Shown: positions 35,855-49,154, numbered from the stretch's first letter. The stretch is DNA of 64,000 nt from Amborella trichopoda (GCF_000471905.2 NW_006498608.1:3023405-3087404); one strand, 5' to 3'. Program-made: numbers and translations. Notes: generated by a model not told the origin, from the letters alone.

Positions 35855-36487
35855 TCAATAGGAATAGGAATTTACAGGTAGGGCGGAGGTTTGACCTTGC
35901 TCTAGTTGGTGAGATGGAGTGTGTGTGGATTGGTGTTGTTGGCTTTGCTGTTGAGGTGCTAAAAGATGTGATAGTTTATAAGTACCAATAATATTCAGTT
36001 TCTCCCCATTAGCGATGAAAATCTGATTATTACCTAGATATGGTTTAATAGATACTGGACTTTTGTGCACTCGAGTCATATGATTAGAGGCACCTGAGTC
36101 AATAAACTAAATGGAATTTACACTAAGGGATAGGTGAGAGTTAATACCAAACAAGCCCATAGTAGAAAAAGCAGAAGAGATAGCCGTAGATACAAAGTTT
36201 TGTACCAACTATCGAACATCATCTGATATGCGGGACATTGTCGTATTTGGGTCATGAATAGTGCTGGATGGAAGGGGTCTCTACCTTTTGTCCCTTAGAA
36301 GCATCATTAGCAACTTGGTATGCCTTGTAAAAAGGTTTTCGTGTATTAAATGCCCGGTTGTCTCGCCGAGAGGATTTCGACATTCGGTGATAATATGTCC
36401 ACCACGTTTACAATAAGTACAAAAATTTTTCTTCTTACATTGGAATGCTATATGATCATATTCTTTACACTCATAACATTGCAGCAA
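35855..36487 (-). pseudogene. Copia gag C-terminus with zinc knuckles, and following fragment
   Basis: At 36487-36281 two cysteine motifs are read: CYECKEYDHIAFQC and CTYCKRGGHIITEC, the second a CCHC knuckle. At 36079-35855 a fragment reads SVSIKPYLGNN-like, GTYKLSHLLAPQQQ and a Gln/His/Ser-rich stretch, consistent with the protease-integrase region being largely lost. No integrase zinc or DDE motif is seen. Confidence 0.65.
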
Positions 36488-36604
36488 ATATGGATCCTTT
36501 TGCGATAGTGTTCCTCTAGCCCATTGAGCTACAAGTACAGACTCTATATCCTTCTTTCCCTCAACGGTGGCTTGGGTCGTGATTCTTGTTTCCTCACGAA
36601 GTAA

Positions 36605-37170
36605 TTCACCGAGAATAAAGGAGACGTATTAGCTATCAAACTAGATGGGAAAAACTATCTCTATTGGTCATTCCATTTTCAATTTTTGGTTGAAGGGAAA
36701 GATTTGTGGATGTATATTGATGGCACTGAACCTGAACCGGCTATACCCTATACTAAAGATACCCAACAATGGAAAATCAACAATGCAAAAATTATCTCAT
36801 GAATCCTTAGCTCTGTAGATCTGGATATTAGAAAGCCAATGAGAGGCTTCTGTACAGCGAAAGAAATGTGAGAATATTTAGAAAAAGTTTATCAGCAATC
36901 AAATCTTGCAAGACGCTTTCAAATCGAGTATGATATGTTTTCTTATAGCCAAGGGGAGAAAACCATTCAAGAATATAATGCTGGTTTCCTGAACTTGTGG
37001 ATAGAATATGAATATGTAGACTTGAAGGCTATCACTAGTGCTTGTTACATTAAGAGCTTAATGGAGTTACATGGTGATAGGAAGGTGATGTAATTTTTTA
37101 TAAAGTTGTGCCCAGACTATGAGATTGTTCAAGCCAATATTTTGTATCGTGAAACATTAGTAGTTTTTTT
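36605..37170 (+). pseudogene. Copia gag N-terminal part, inverted relative to the element
   Basis: Reads on the plus strand LDGKNYLYWSFHFQFLVEG, DLWMYIDGTEPEPA, LEKVYQQSNLARRFQIEYD and YSQGEKTIQEYNAGF, a Copia gag (UBN2-like) pattern, with three or more stops. The rest of the element lies on the minus strand, whose gag begins at the matching point (ELLREETRI) at about 36605. So this stretch has been flipped within the element. Confidence 0.65.
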
Positions 37171-37814
37171 GATATAATGTGGTCCTCAAGATATAATATG
37201 GTCCTCAAGAGTCTTGAAATAATATGGTCCCTATGGACCTAAGCAAGAGATCACAATCTATAACAACTCACTTTTTTTTTTTTGCAAACGTGTAACCCTA
37301 CTTGAGCATGCATTAAACCAATTTGTAAAGCCAAGATATTAGCAAATTTTGCAAAGGCAACGTGTTAACTGATCTTAAAAGACGTAAAGTTATTTTTGCG
37401 TATAAAAGTTTGCAGAGTAAAGATATTAACAAAGGTTGCGAAGGCGTGTGTTAGCAGAAATTAACGGATGCAAACCTCATAAGGGACCTTTTGAGGACGC
37501 TTATATGGCCTCAGAAAACAGCACAAATAAACTTTCTGGTTTCCAGTTCCAGAGATGAAGATCGAGTTAGTTTGACTGATACCAATCGAGCAAGTTTGAC
37601 TGATGATCAAGTAGGGCTTCAGCCTTTGAGTTGCAAAAACAAAGATCCAGCAACTCTGGATGGGAATAGATTAGGGTTTGCTATGCCAATGAATTTCAGG
37701 AATAAATTTCGAGCAAGTATAAAGTTCGAGTATCTCTCTCTAAAAAAACACAATCGCAATTTTTAGGCTCGTTGAATCACAGGAGAAAGAGGTTGCTGCC
37801 TGGTTCTGATACCA

Positions 37815-37999
37815 TGTTAAAATTCTGAATCCTCCAGTGAGATCTCTGTATTTTGATTACTTGTCAAGGATATACAAAGTCCCCATATAAATATACAGAC
37901 TAACTAATATAGTCTTATCAAGATAGATATCTACATCAAATACAAGATAAATTACAATTAAAACTAAAAACTATCCTAAAAACTATCTCTATCTCTACA
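37815..37999 (-). repeat. Copia 5' LTR
   Basis: About 185 bases; matches the 3' LTR with scattered changes. The adjacent tRNA-Met primer site identifies it as the 5' LTR of a minus-strand element. Confidence 0.75.
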
Positions 38000-40900
38000 C
38001 CTTATATCATACACCATTCCAATATTGCTCAAAAAACTTTCTTCTCTACAGGAGTAATAGCAACCTCCTTATACCAAAGTACATGGTATCTTGGAGTTTA
38101 ATTGTTTGCTGTTAAAAATGAAATTCTTATTAAATATAAGAATCAAGAAAATAATTTGAATATTAATAATTCAAATTTTTGTATTATGTTGCCTCTTAAA
38201 TAAATCTTGTTAAGAAATTATTTTTATAGAAACTAACTATAATTCCTATTACATGTTATTAAATATTACTAAATTTGTATAATCCCTCAATAAATTTGAA
38301 TCTAAAAACTAAAGAAAAAGAAAGAAAATAAATTGGCTTGGTCCACAACAAAAGATGAATCGTAAAAGAAAAATAGTAATATATCTTTTACAATTTTTGT
38401 TTTTATTTTTACAATTTTGGATTGTAGTGCATTGTTTTGTCTATTATTTGTTTTTTCAATTACAATTTGCATAATTTAAATGATATTTTTTTACAATAAA
38501 AGCTATTTATTAATTATCTGCATTATATTATTTTTTGGATAATGTAATGAAGTTATTTGTATTTTTGGATAAAAATTTTTTTTTTTAGTTATAATTGAAA
38601 ATATATTATTTGCAAAGTATCTAGTTTGGATAAAGGAAAAAAATAAGGGAATGAAAGTGATAACTACTTGTTGAGTGTATTTGTAGTCATCGCTAAACGT
38701 ACGTCTTGAGCAGATGCTACCCTTGAGCAGATGCTAACCCGACGCACTCTTGTCAGGCTGAGCAGATGCTAACCCATGCACTCTTGGTAGGCGACAGATC
38801 ATGACCAAAGTAATTTAAACATGATTTCCACAATATATTTGCAAGATGCACTTTAAATGTGATAATGTGGTATAGTAAACCCCGGGCTTGCCATCCACAT
38901 GCCCCAATATATTTTATAAGTCCTGATCGCTGGTTAATATATATCTTGACTTCCGACCGGTTATGAAAAGGCTATCAAATCATCTCATTTTGACCTTATA
39001 TGCTTTTCCACATAATATTGGAGGAATTTGGATATGGCATGATATATCTGTCAAAGACGGGTTTGACAGTTAGACCTTGAGAAACCTCATCAAATTATAT
39101 AAAAATGAGGGGGAAACTTGCAGATATGCTTAATGAGATTTTATATACTTCATAATCATACAAATTGGAACATTAATTGGTTCATTATCCAAAAATCCTT
39201 CAATGGCTAATATGATAGTTGGATAATTGATCCAAAACTTTAGGGTAATCATACATGAGGCATAATATCGCTCTCCATGAGGTTTCATATCATTTGGAGA
39301 TGATTTGATTCCTCATTTATATCCGTTGGTAGCCAAGATCTGTATTCATCGTCTGGGCCCTTGTTGTGAAGTCAAGATGACCTCAAGTCACTAAAGTTGT
39401 GATTTTTCTCAATTTATAAGGAGTTCTCTCATGGTACTTAGACCTTTGGATTCCTGATGCCCCATCAACCATATGAGTGTGGCACTTATGGGTTTCTCAT
39501 TTTCTGTTTTTTTTTCTAGTAATTCAGCGGGGAAGACAACACCTTATCGGTTTTTCCTCTTCTTTTTCTTTTTTTCAGGTAATTCAGTGGGGAAGATAGG
39601 CCCTTACCCGAAGCTGTTAACCACGATGTAGTAACTGAGAGGGCTTCTTATGTGACAGTTGCTAGCTTCACAACTGAGCTCATAAAAGTATGTAGAAGTT
39701 TGAGCGCTCGAACTTCATATCTCCCAATATACGGAGAGATTTGAGCCCAAATGGATATGTGCGTTGTGAGCCCCTCCACAAGATTATCAAGCCCCTAGGT
39801 CTATAATCCCCTAAGAAGAAAGTAGGTGACTCTGCCATGCCAAGGTCTGTTATCCTGATATGCAACAGAAATGGGAACGACGAGCCATATCTCCCTCATC
39901 ACTAAACCATTTGAGGTGAGGGTGGACGGTTTTATCTTTGAGTCCTATATCACCATGCATAATTTTAGGCCAAAAGGATCCATCATCAAAAAGTAACATT
40001 GAAAATACTTGTACATGTCCAAACTATTCTTGATGGATCCCAAATAATTGCCATCCCTCGATTTCTCACAAAATCCTATTCCAAATCATGGTGGTTTCGA
40101 GTTGAAATTCAAATGTTGGGATGTTTTGAGCTTAAATTGGATCAATTTGGATATTTATTTATTTTGTGCTTTTGGTCAGAGATTTGGATAGACTCCATCA
40201 GGCTTCATGACTATCATCTCTCGAAAATCTATTTAAAAACCACTCTCACAGTGAGGGAATTGATCAGTCTGATTAATCCTTCTGACATTTACGTCCCAAA
40301 CTTATCATTTTCGTGCATCATATAGATAGAGAGAGAGACTAAGAAAAAAGAGTGAATTCACAATACATGGACATTTTCTTGCACATTTATAGAGAAGGAT
40401 ATGCCTTTGATAAAAGCGCTTTCCCTGCGTGCAATAAATTGATATACAGAGAAGAGACGCTGCTGATTCCTATATCCACTTCAAGCCTATGTTTGAAGAG
40501 GAGCAGAACGTGAACAATACCCTGGTGAAGAGACGCTGCTGATTCCTATATCAAATTCAAGCCTATGTTTGAAGAGGATCAGAACTTGAACAATACCCCG
40601 GTGCATATTTAGGTCTACAGGCTCCATACGCCCCCTTGATATTGATATCTTCCATTTTCTATAAACTTTCTTTTAAAAACTATGTAGGTGTGCTTTAAGG
40701 CCCCAATCAAGGGTTTTCAATCTCGAATAGAGGATTGATGTAAATTGTATTATGAATTAAGTATTTTCGAAACTCCTCACTAACCCCAATGTATGTAAAT
40801 ACCGTTTTAGTTTCCATACATGAAATGTAAAAGGTGAACTTGGCCTTGGATATATTAGTTCGTGGGTTCATTTGTGTGAATAGAGTCATACTATCTTAAT

Positions 40901-41541
40901 CTTCTTTCCTGCACATTTCTGCAACCACTACTACATTGAGAAATATAGAATATTATATTGTATCAATATAAAAAGAATAATAACTTTTTACATCATGGCA
41001 CACATTAAATAAACTAGTGAACCAAAATATGTCTGATTTGTTGGCTTACGAAAAAACCCGCCTTAATAAAGATAGTATTCTCTATAAAGAAACCATTTAT
41101 CTTTTGTACATGGAGGTCACAATCATTTTTGTCTTTTAAATTTCAAATTCAAAATGAATGGTTGTACGAGAATCATTGAGAAACAAGGTTCCATAAAGAT
41201 AACAATCTTGAAAAGTGAAATGAGATAGTTGAAGCCTCTCTAATGTTTTCATGTATACATTTAAACTTACCAAATAAATAAACATTTATATTATATATAA
41301 GTAAGCCCAAGTAGGCAAAAGATATCATCATCTTTCACATGAGAGAGTTCCAACATTGCAGCTAAAGCTTTCCAAACGTAAGCCAAAGCAGGGAGGACCA
41401 GTAAATGTTGGGGGCTTCTCTATTGAGCTCTTTTCCTCTATCCCAAATCTCTCTTCCACTTCCAATTACAGGATGAAAGATCCCCTTCATAAAATTGTTT
41501 ACCATGTTGGTGAATATTGTCCAGTGCATTCTGCAAGTTTC
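38000..41541. other. Intergenic DNA downstream of GLR-B
   Basis: No gene recognised in 3.5 kb. 38695-38795 repeats GAGCAGATGCTA three times. 39480-39600 repeats TTCAG(C/T)GGGGAAGA twice, next to T-rich runs. The stretch 38650-40330 has the mixed composition of transposon DNA but no domain could be read. The tandem duplication at 40442 is listed separately. Confidence 0.45.
40442..40605 (+). repeat. Tandem duplication, unit about 85 bases
   Basis: GAAGAGACGCTGCTGATTCC occurs twice, each followed by TATATC, CAAGCCTATGTTTGAAGAGG and GAACAATACC. Nothing coding around it. Confidence 0.85.
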
Positions 41542-44500
41542 TTAACTGCGATGATCATTGCACTGTTGAAAAGAGGATATGACCATAGCCGCAATAGAAG
41601 AGGTACCGACCATGAGGAAGAGGCCCAAGAATTTGTCAAATTGCAGACCATAGGAGGTGCGTACATTCGAAAGGTTTGGGTTTGTGGTTTGTTCCCCAAA
41701 CCAGATCTTCTCCAGTGCTGCCACGGCACCTCCGTCAGTTACATTTAGAACAGCTCTAGATATGTCTGAAAGCATTGGAGAGTTCTTCGGAAGTACCTGG
41801 AACATACTGAAAAATCAGATATGGAACATACTGAAAATTCAGATATTCAGCTGTGAAGTCCAATCTTTTATAAAGCAAGTACTGGAATGAGGTAAGCACT
41901 CATTAAACATTGGTATTATACATTTCTATAACGATAGATGTAACTCTTACAATGAGATAAGAGTAAAAGGGAAACTTATATGGATCAAAATCTTTCATAT
42001 TGATATTAATTCATGGTTCATGGTGAAGCCTCTCTAGTAGGATGTTATTTGGGGAGACTAGTAAGTGAGTGGGAAGATTAACTTTGTCTATAGAAAAAAC
42101 TGCCTAAAGTTTGTGTGGGAAGACTCCATGACGATTGGCTTGAGATTGAAGGGTACTTTTTAGCAAATTGCCATTTGAAATACACACACATATACACAAA
42201 ACACATACAAATCCGAAGCCTCCGGTTTTGAAAGTAGGTCCGGCCATAGTGAACTTATCAAGGTTGCCAGAGAGAAAACTTTTGATGTAGGGGATCTCAT
42301 CAAAGATTGCTGCAACTCCACCCTTAGAGCTGCCCTTTGACAAGGCTTTGGCATTGTCATCGACTTTCTGCACGGCCCTTAGCTTCGATTCTGGGATCCC
42401 CAACTTCTTCAATAGCCCTTCCAGAAAAGAATTATTTTGGTACCCCACATAGTCGCCATTTCTTATTAGAAATTGAATATCTGTAACAGTGGGCTCCAAT
42501 TGCTTTACAGTGAGAATGGAGGCCAAGTTGGCAGTGTAACTGCTACTTAATACAAGCAATAGGAACAACCATAAGATGATAACAACCCGAGTCAAATTGC
42601 TGGTTATCCTATCACCTGGAAAACATCAATTATTAATTAGATAAATGCCATCAAATAGAAATATTGAGCATTATAAAACGAGACGGTGTTGTTCAAATGA
42701 AGTCTAGTTGTTTGATGTCATGATTTCATGATTTCATGGCTAAGTAGTGCAAAAGAAAATCAAAAGGAAATGCTTAGTTCATTTACATTAATAAGGAACA
42801 TAAAATGCTAAAATAGAAAATCATATAGTATTTGAGCAGAAAAATGACTATTCACATGGTAAAACGCGGTCTAACAAAACTACCTCCATCCTTATCCCAA
42901 CCAAATGGGGACAGAATCTAACAAAACTATCTACAATTTCTAATTTTTTTTGACATAGTCTTTAGTGTACCCAATGGTCTGGTTTTCATTATAGGAAGAA
43001 CATATATTTGGGAGAAAAAAAGCAAAACAAAAAGACTTCATGGTAGAAATACTCACGATGAGAAAAGGTTAGTGTTGAGAAGGAGAAATAGAGTGCTTTG
43101 CCCATTTGTTCTCTCAGTGGACCTTGAAAATCTTTGTTTCTCCCATTCTCAAGAAACCAAATCACAAATGCTATGATGAAGAAGAAACTAGTGCTGACCA
43201 ACCAAACTTCCCATGTCAAAGGCATAAAAAATGTCCATGCATCACTCCCGTGTTTCCTTTTAACAGGCACTATCATTGACACCCCCGAGTCTGTGTATGG
43301 TGGCGTAAAGTCGACATAATTTGATCGGTTCGCTATGATTGTTACATCGCCCACAACAGCATCGTAGTTCTATTACCACCAATACAATGCATGTACGATG
43401 ATCATAATTTTACCTAGCTATCAAATGTGAAATTCGAGAGCTTGGTGTGTATCACACCTCAAACTTGATTATGGTTTGAGATGTGTGGATATAAAAAACG
43501 TTGTGGTTTGTATAAAGTGACAACCTTAAGCAATCCAAGTAAGATGCACCTCTAAATTATTCTAAAAGAAGTAGTTTTAATGTCAAAAACTTTGTGATGG
43601 CGTAAAAAATTATTTTCATTCCTAATAATGAAATTTAATGCTCAAAAAATGGTGAACATTGAGTAAATCTACAAATGCTTGAAAATATTGAAAATGGATG
43701 ATCCAGATAATACATTACAAGATGCACTATTTTCAAGAGTTGAAATCATTATTTTTTTTGCTATCGATATATCTCGAGGTCAAGATGATCAATTGGAGGG
43801 TTTAGCAGTGTTGGAACAATATCTTTTGGTAGGTTTTTGAAGTACTCCTTACTACTACAATAAGAGGTTGACATCTTATGTTAATGTTTTCTAATAAAAG
43901 AAGGTATCTATTTAGCTTCAATTTTTTAATAGAAAATGGGTAGGGGTCCTCTTCCCTTCTAATTCAATCCAAAAATATATGAACCGTATTTTTTTTGAAG
44001 ATTTTCAAATATTTGTAAATCTGCTTGATCTGTACTATTGTGGAGCTTTAATTTCATAATGAGGAGTGGAAATAGATTTTCAAATCATTATAGTGTTTTT
44101 TGCAACGTGAACTACTACATCTTTCAATATATTTAGAGGTGTGCCTGACTTTGATTGTTTAAAATTGACGTTTTATATGAACTATAATATTTGATAAAAG
44201 AGTGTATATTATGTGATCATTTATCTTTATTACAAGGAGTCACAATCACTCTTAGCCATTAGATGTCAAATTGGATGGGTTGGAATGTGTCAAAAAGTTC
44301 GAGAAATTTCTTTTTGATCTTTGAGTGTAGCCGATAAGACTCTTACAACCACCCAATTTGAAATCTGCTGGATAAGAATAATAATAACCTTCTTGTACCA
44401 AAAGTAAATGGTGTCTTTGTGTACTTTTCATTGATAAAATGAGGATTAAAAGGCTACTGAATAGTATACTAACCCCAAGAAACACTTGGTAAACCAGCTC

Positions 44501-47500
44501 GTCATATGTTCCCTTACTTTTGCCATGGCCATCTCCAAATGGGACAAGCTCGTAGGGAAGATTATAAGGCAAAACTTTCACAACCTCAGCAAAAACATCA
44601 ACAGAGAAACCAGTCACCCTTTGGGCACCACTGATAGGGTCTTCTTCCACAGTCACAAACTTCCCATGAGTGAATGGAACACCTATCCTTAATTTCTCTT
44701 TACCATTTGGGTTCACCACCCAACCCTTGGGCGCCACCGCAGATCCACCAGGCCAGATCAATCGTCTGAGATCCTTTTCCTTCTGACGTATTTTCCAGCC
44801 ACGTAACAGTCCGGACTCCGGCGACCAAAACCCAACGTCTCTCACACCTTCTTTGACAATGTTAACAATTTGAAATTTGGAACCCAGAAGCTCTCCATTA
44901 ATGAACCGGATTTGGCCGGTCAAACCTCTAAATCGGGACTCTAAGATGGCTCTCAGGAGTTTTGGTCCTGATATGGAAATTCGTAATGTTGAGAGATCCG
45001 TCATATTTCCGGCCAATTTCCCAGGGATTGGTTGCCGGAAGTTTGCCGCTTCCGTGCCAGATTTTTCAATTGCAAGAGCTAGAGCCCAAGTTGCATCATA
45101 GGCTCTTAAACCGAAAACATTTAAATCTGGAATTTCTTTTTCATTTGAATACTCTTCCTTGTATTGCTGCTCCCACCTAGCTGTGAATTTAGCCAAATGT
45201 TTCGACTCCTGTATGTATGCTTTTACACCAATCACCCCTTGCATTGAGCTCTTGACTGTAGGATCCATAGAGTTTAAATGATTGGAGATCCCATCTGTTA
45301 TGATCCAGACATATTCTTTGCTCATCATGCCGAGTTGTTGTACTTGCAGAAACAATCGGGAGGCCAGAGAAGACATCATATGAACGATAAAAACCCGGGT
45401 TTGCATAGCCATCAGTCTATTGAGCTCCTTGGTGATTAACTTTTCAGAAGCCATGGGGGAAAGGACGCATCTAAATAGAATTTGAGAGCCAACTTCTTGG
45501 AGTGCATCTCTTAGGTATGGAATGAAGCTGGCTCCATATTCGGTGTCTTCGTATATGGCAACAGCTTCTCTCCAGTTGTAGGCTTTTGCGAGAGCTGCAA
45601 TGGGTCTCGCTTGGGCCGAGTCATTGGGGGTCGCTCGAATAAAGTAAGGAGTATGCGAGGACGAGAGAGAAGGTGAGGTCACAGAGAAACAGAGTATAGG
45701 GATTTGTGATTTTTGTCCAAGATGAACAGGAAAATCGGCTTCTGCAGATGTTTGCGGGCCGATGATCGCCTGCACTCCTTCATTCTTCATGAGATCCAAA
45801 GCTGAAACACAAAAAAAGAGGACCAATGCTTCAACATATCCTTACCTCAGATGAAAGAAGGGGAGGCGATGTTAGTTTTATCCTGGGTGTGCTTACATTA
45901 CACATGCAAGTGTGTCAATTCACCCAAATAAAAAGAACATGGCTATCACATAGTGGCTATCAGAAAACAGTCTCAGACCATGATCTCAAGTGTTAGTTCA
46001 TCTTAGTAAAATAATCAAAAGAGAAAATAATGAAATAATAACTATTATTTTTAAAATTTTAAAAACAATGGTCGTTATTTGTTAAAAATGGTGCTTGATG
46101 TATTCGGCCAGTACATGTTCTAGTGGGTTCCTGACATCTGCACAATCTAATGTAGTTAGACAATGCAAATTGCACTAAAAAAGTCGATTATCTCGATTTC
46201 TAGTGCAATCTACACCGTCGAATTATATTTAGGAAAATTGTTTCATGCTGGCTGGACTGCGTTTATACAATATGCGGTCCAGAGGTATAAAGCACCCACT
46301 GCGTTTATACAATATGCGGTCCAGAGGTATAAAGCACCCATCTTAAAGATGGATGCAAATAGGCGGTCCATTTAAAAACAATTGTAACTAACAGCCCAAA
46401 TGTTTTTTAAATATAATTATTATTTTTAGTTTTCAAATATATATTTTTTCACATTCATGATCTCCATATTAAAGATTATATATTCTCTAAAAATTAGGAT
46501 AAAATTATATTTAAAAACTATATTTATTGCCAAGCCCACATTTCTACAATATGCGGGCTGGCCGCATAGAAACCGTATCGTTGTATTTAACAGCAGAATG
46601 TACATGCCACGCAACTTTTGGTCCGTTGGGACTGTGTGGGTAAAGATAACCTAAAAACTAACCTATTCTTTGAAGAAGAAAGTTTATATTAGAACCGAGC
46701 CTCTAAACAATCAAATTAGACCCCACCTGAAAAATTTCATTAAAAGAGGTTATTTGATGTCCAAATATCTTCAAATTGATTATATCAACATCAAGATACA
46801 TGAACAAGAGAAAAAAATGATTTCAAGTTTCGGACATAGTGCATCTTATAACGCAGTTTTGGACCGTCATTTTCAAGATTTTCAAGTTTTCATAGATCTG
46901 CTTGATCTACACTATTTTTAAAGCTGTAAATTTTATAATTTAAGATGAAAATATATTTTAAAGCTATCACAAAGATTTCCAGTATTGAAACCATATTTCT
47001 CAATGCTATTTGAAGGTGTGATTTACTTTGATTGTTTAGAGCGTCAGCTCTATACCTACCGCACCCTTCTTTGAATATTTCCCAATGGTTTCACCCAAAA
47101 TTTTAAAAAAAATCGATTCAGATCGGAACCGGCTGATTCGAATTGGGAATCGTCATGCTCAAATCGTTTTTGCTAAATGTCGAGAATCTGCTCGTTCTCC
47201 CCATTAGACTGCAGGTTCTAGCGAGTTCTCTTACAGAACCGTTGGTTTTGTTAGAGAACCCGTCTAAAACGACCCTACATTTTTTTTCTTTTTCATTTAT
47301 TTAACTTTTAATGATTGATTCTATAGACCACTGATTGGTTCTGTAGACGAGATCGCCAATCCGAATCTCCAATCTACCAAACAGGAAATCCGAATAAACG
47401 TTCTGGGCCACCGCACCATTTTGTTCCCTAAGGTTTTGTTTTCCGGGGACACGTTTCGACTATTGATTTACTCCGTTAAATCCATCTTTTGATCTCTCAT

Positions 47501-49129
47501 CATTTATAAGAGCACATGGTCGAGCATTCTTCATTTAATTGAGGAATTGTCCTGTGCACAAAAAGTCGAGGAATTGTCTTCTATGCAATTGATGTTTTTT
47601 GTATTTTTAGAAAGGAGAAAGTATGAGCCATACGCTGTTGTGTTTTTGTAGGGCAGGCAATGGACCTGGCTGAGCCCAGTTGGGCCGACCTTGTAAGATT
47701 GGGACCTATTTTCCTTTATTTTCCTATCTTTTCATGCTTTTCTTCTTTTGGGTGCATTAGGCCCAGTCGTGGCCTGGTTTAGCCCAGGCCCAACCTTTTG
47801 CCACTTTTGAGTGGGTGTACCCAACCCTCGGATTCCATATTCACCATCCATTGTCGATGGATGGTGTGGGTTGGAGTGCTGTAATTTCCCTTCCCTTTCA
47901 AAGACTTTCACTACATCATTGAGCTCACCACCGTCATGGTAGTTAGACAACTTCCATTGTCCACGTGGGCTGGAGCATCACCATCTATCTATAGACAGAG
48001 ACACTACTAAATGGTTTCACACATTGGTTGGTGGCGATTTCCTACCTAGTCGTTCAAAAGGAACATGCAGCTGAGCCCTTGACGGGTCTCGGGATGCCCA
48101 GCTGAATACGAGCCCTCTCACGGGTATGCGGATGCACTTACTAAAGTGTAACTTTCAAGGACAAAATATTGAAAACTTATTGAAAGAAGAATGAGAGTGT
48201 AACTTTCAAGGACAAAATATTGAAAACTTATTGAAAGAAAAATGAGAAAAAGGAAGAGATACAAGTATACAATACTTACAAAACACCGAAACACAAGTTT
48301 TTTTTTTTTTTAAGTTGGTTCACCTTTTAGGGCTATCTTTATGTGAGAGGCACACTGTCCACTTCAACAAAAGGGATTACAAGTATTTAGTGTGTAACAA
48401 CTGCTTCTCCCAATAAGCAAACACTCTCTCTTAGTATACCAGGCTCGTTTTCTCTCTAGAGGTTTTTCTCTATCTGGGTTTTTTTCTTTCCTTTCGCTTT
48501 CTCTCTTCAAGAGGTTTCTCTTCACTTCTCTCTTAGGCGTAAGAGGCTTCACAAAACACACACTCTCTCCAAAAGAACCTTTTCCTCTCAGGATATCCTC
48601 GCTAAGTTGCTTCTCATCCACCAAAAAATGTGCACAAACACACGAATGGATGTCTAATTTTCAACTTCACAAATGATGTTGTTTCATACTTTCAGTAATT
48701 CTGAAATAATTCAAATTTTTTTGTTTTATCTATGACTAAGCATTAAATGTGTCCCTCCTGGGGGAGGGGGGGGGGGAAGGAGAGAGAGCTTCGGAGATAT
48801 TTGAAAAAATTGTTACCATACTGAGAAGATTAGACCTGCGCAAGGACCACACACATAGAGGAGATAGGGAGAGTACCAGCTGAAGCTGCCTGGACTACAT
48901 CTCCACCTGAATCTCTTGAAGAAAGAAGTATGGTAGTGTTGAAGTTGGGGTGCTTCTTGTAGAAATCTTGAATGGCCATGCTTATGCACATATTGCTCAC
49001 TCTCCCAACCCATGAATCCATGTCCAAAACAACTCCAACTTTGATAACATCTCTCTCTTCCCCTTTGGCCAGGGTTAGGAACACAAGAAAAACATTCAAA
49101 AGAAGAACCCTTGCCATTTCTCTCTTCAT
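41542..49129 (-). CDS. GLR: GLR-B: clade-2-like plant glutamate receptor-like channel, five exons, 851 residues
   Basis: Exons, in transcript order: 49129-48877, 45801-44474, 43369-43057, 42615-42209, 41796-41542; all borders are GT-AG and the sum is exactly 852 codons. Exons 3 and 4 are the same length as in GLR-A and GLR-C (313 and 407 nt). Visible: hydrophobic signal peptide (alternative ATG at 49117), LIVBP-like amino-terminal domain beginning KVGVVLDMDSWVGR, S1 from about 454, ANRSNYVDFTPPYTDSGVSM, M1 at about 582-599, pore segment GKALYFSFSTLTFSHR, M3 with SYTANLAS at 657-664, S2, M4 at about 821-842. The protein ends only nine residues after M4, far shorter than GLR-C, so the cytosolic tail is nearly absent. 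Intron 1 (3.1 kb) and intron 2 hold MITE copies. The role is inferred as an amino-acid-gated cation channel; no expression signal is visible. Confidence 0.88.
43495..44185. repeat. MITE fragments in GLR-B intron 2
   Basis: Two pieces of a TAGAGCC/GGTTGCAACC-type element: 43495-43800 forward and 43970-44185 in the opposite sense (AGATTTTCAAATATTTGTAA, TTAGAGGTGTGCCTGACTTT). Between them is unclassified AT-rich DNA. Confidence 0.5.
46250..46582. repeat. MITE with 42-bp tandem duplication, GLR-B intron 1
   Basis: CTGCGTTTATACAATATGCG occurs twice in a row, 42 bases apart (46258 and 46300), followed by a body that matches 4490-4735 (TCTTAAAGATGGATGCAA, TTCATGATCTCCAT, ATATGCGGGCTGGCCGCATA). Confidence 0.6.
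46675..47066. mobile_element. Mutator-type MITE, TAGAGCC family, in GLR-B intron 1
   Basis: 392 bases flanked by TTCTTTGAA at 46666-46674 and 47067-47075. Ends read GAAGAAAGTTTATATTAGAA and, inverted, GGGTGCGGTAGGTATAGAGC, followed by CTCTAAACAATCAAA. Lies in opposite orientation to the copies at 19670 and 60059. Confidence 0.8.
48145..48245 (+). repeat. Tandem duplication of about 50 bases in GLR-B intron 1
   Basis: AGTGTAACTTTCAAGGACAA and TATTGAAAACTTATTGAAAG appear twice in tandem. Confidence 0.85.
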
Positions 49130-49154
49130 GGCTGTAAACCAAAGCCTAGGCCAA

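Larger units (their letters stand above)
33938..37999 (-). mobile_element. Decayed Ty1/Copia LTR retrotransposon with internal inversion
   Basis: Bounded by two similar direct repeats (33938-34138 and 37815-37999) that on the minus strand begin TGTAGAGATAG and end TTTTAACA, that is TG...CA. The right one is followed, on the minus strand, by TGGTATCAGAACCAGG at 37816-37801, a tRNA-Met primer site. Inside are RNase H, reverse-transcriptase and gag remnants; integrase is missing. No matching target duplication was found. Confidence 0.8.

Noticed and set aside
37180..37245. Repeated ATATGGTCCTCAAG phrases beside the inverted gag piece
   Set aside because: Too short and irregular to call an element, although the CCTCAAG phrase recalls the palindromes at 8300.
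39999..40325. 108-codon plus-strand frame
   Set aside because: No recognisable domain, no neighbouring exon with fitting borders, and the surrounding DNA looks like decayed transposon sequence.
48364..48624. 86-codon charged frame in GLR-B intron 1
   Set aside because: Low-complexity CTCTCT-rich DNA read on the other strand; lies within an intron without splice support.
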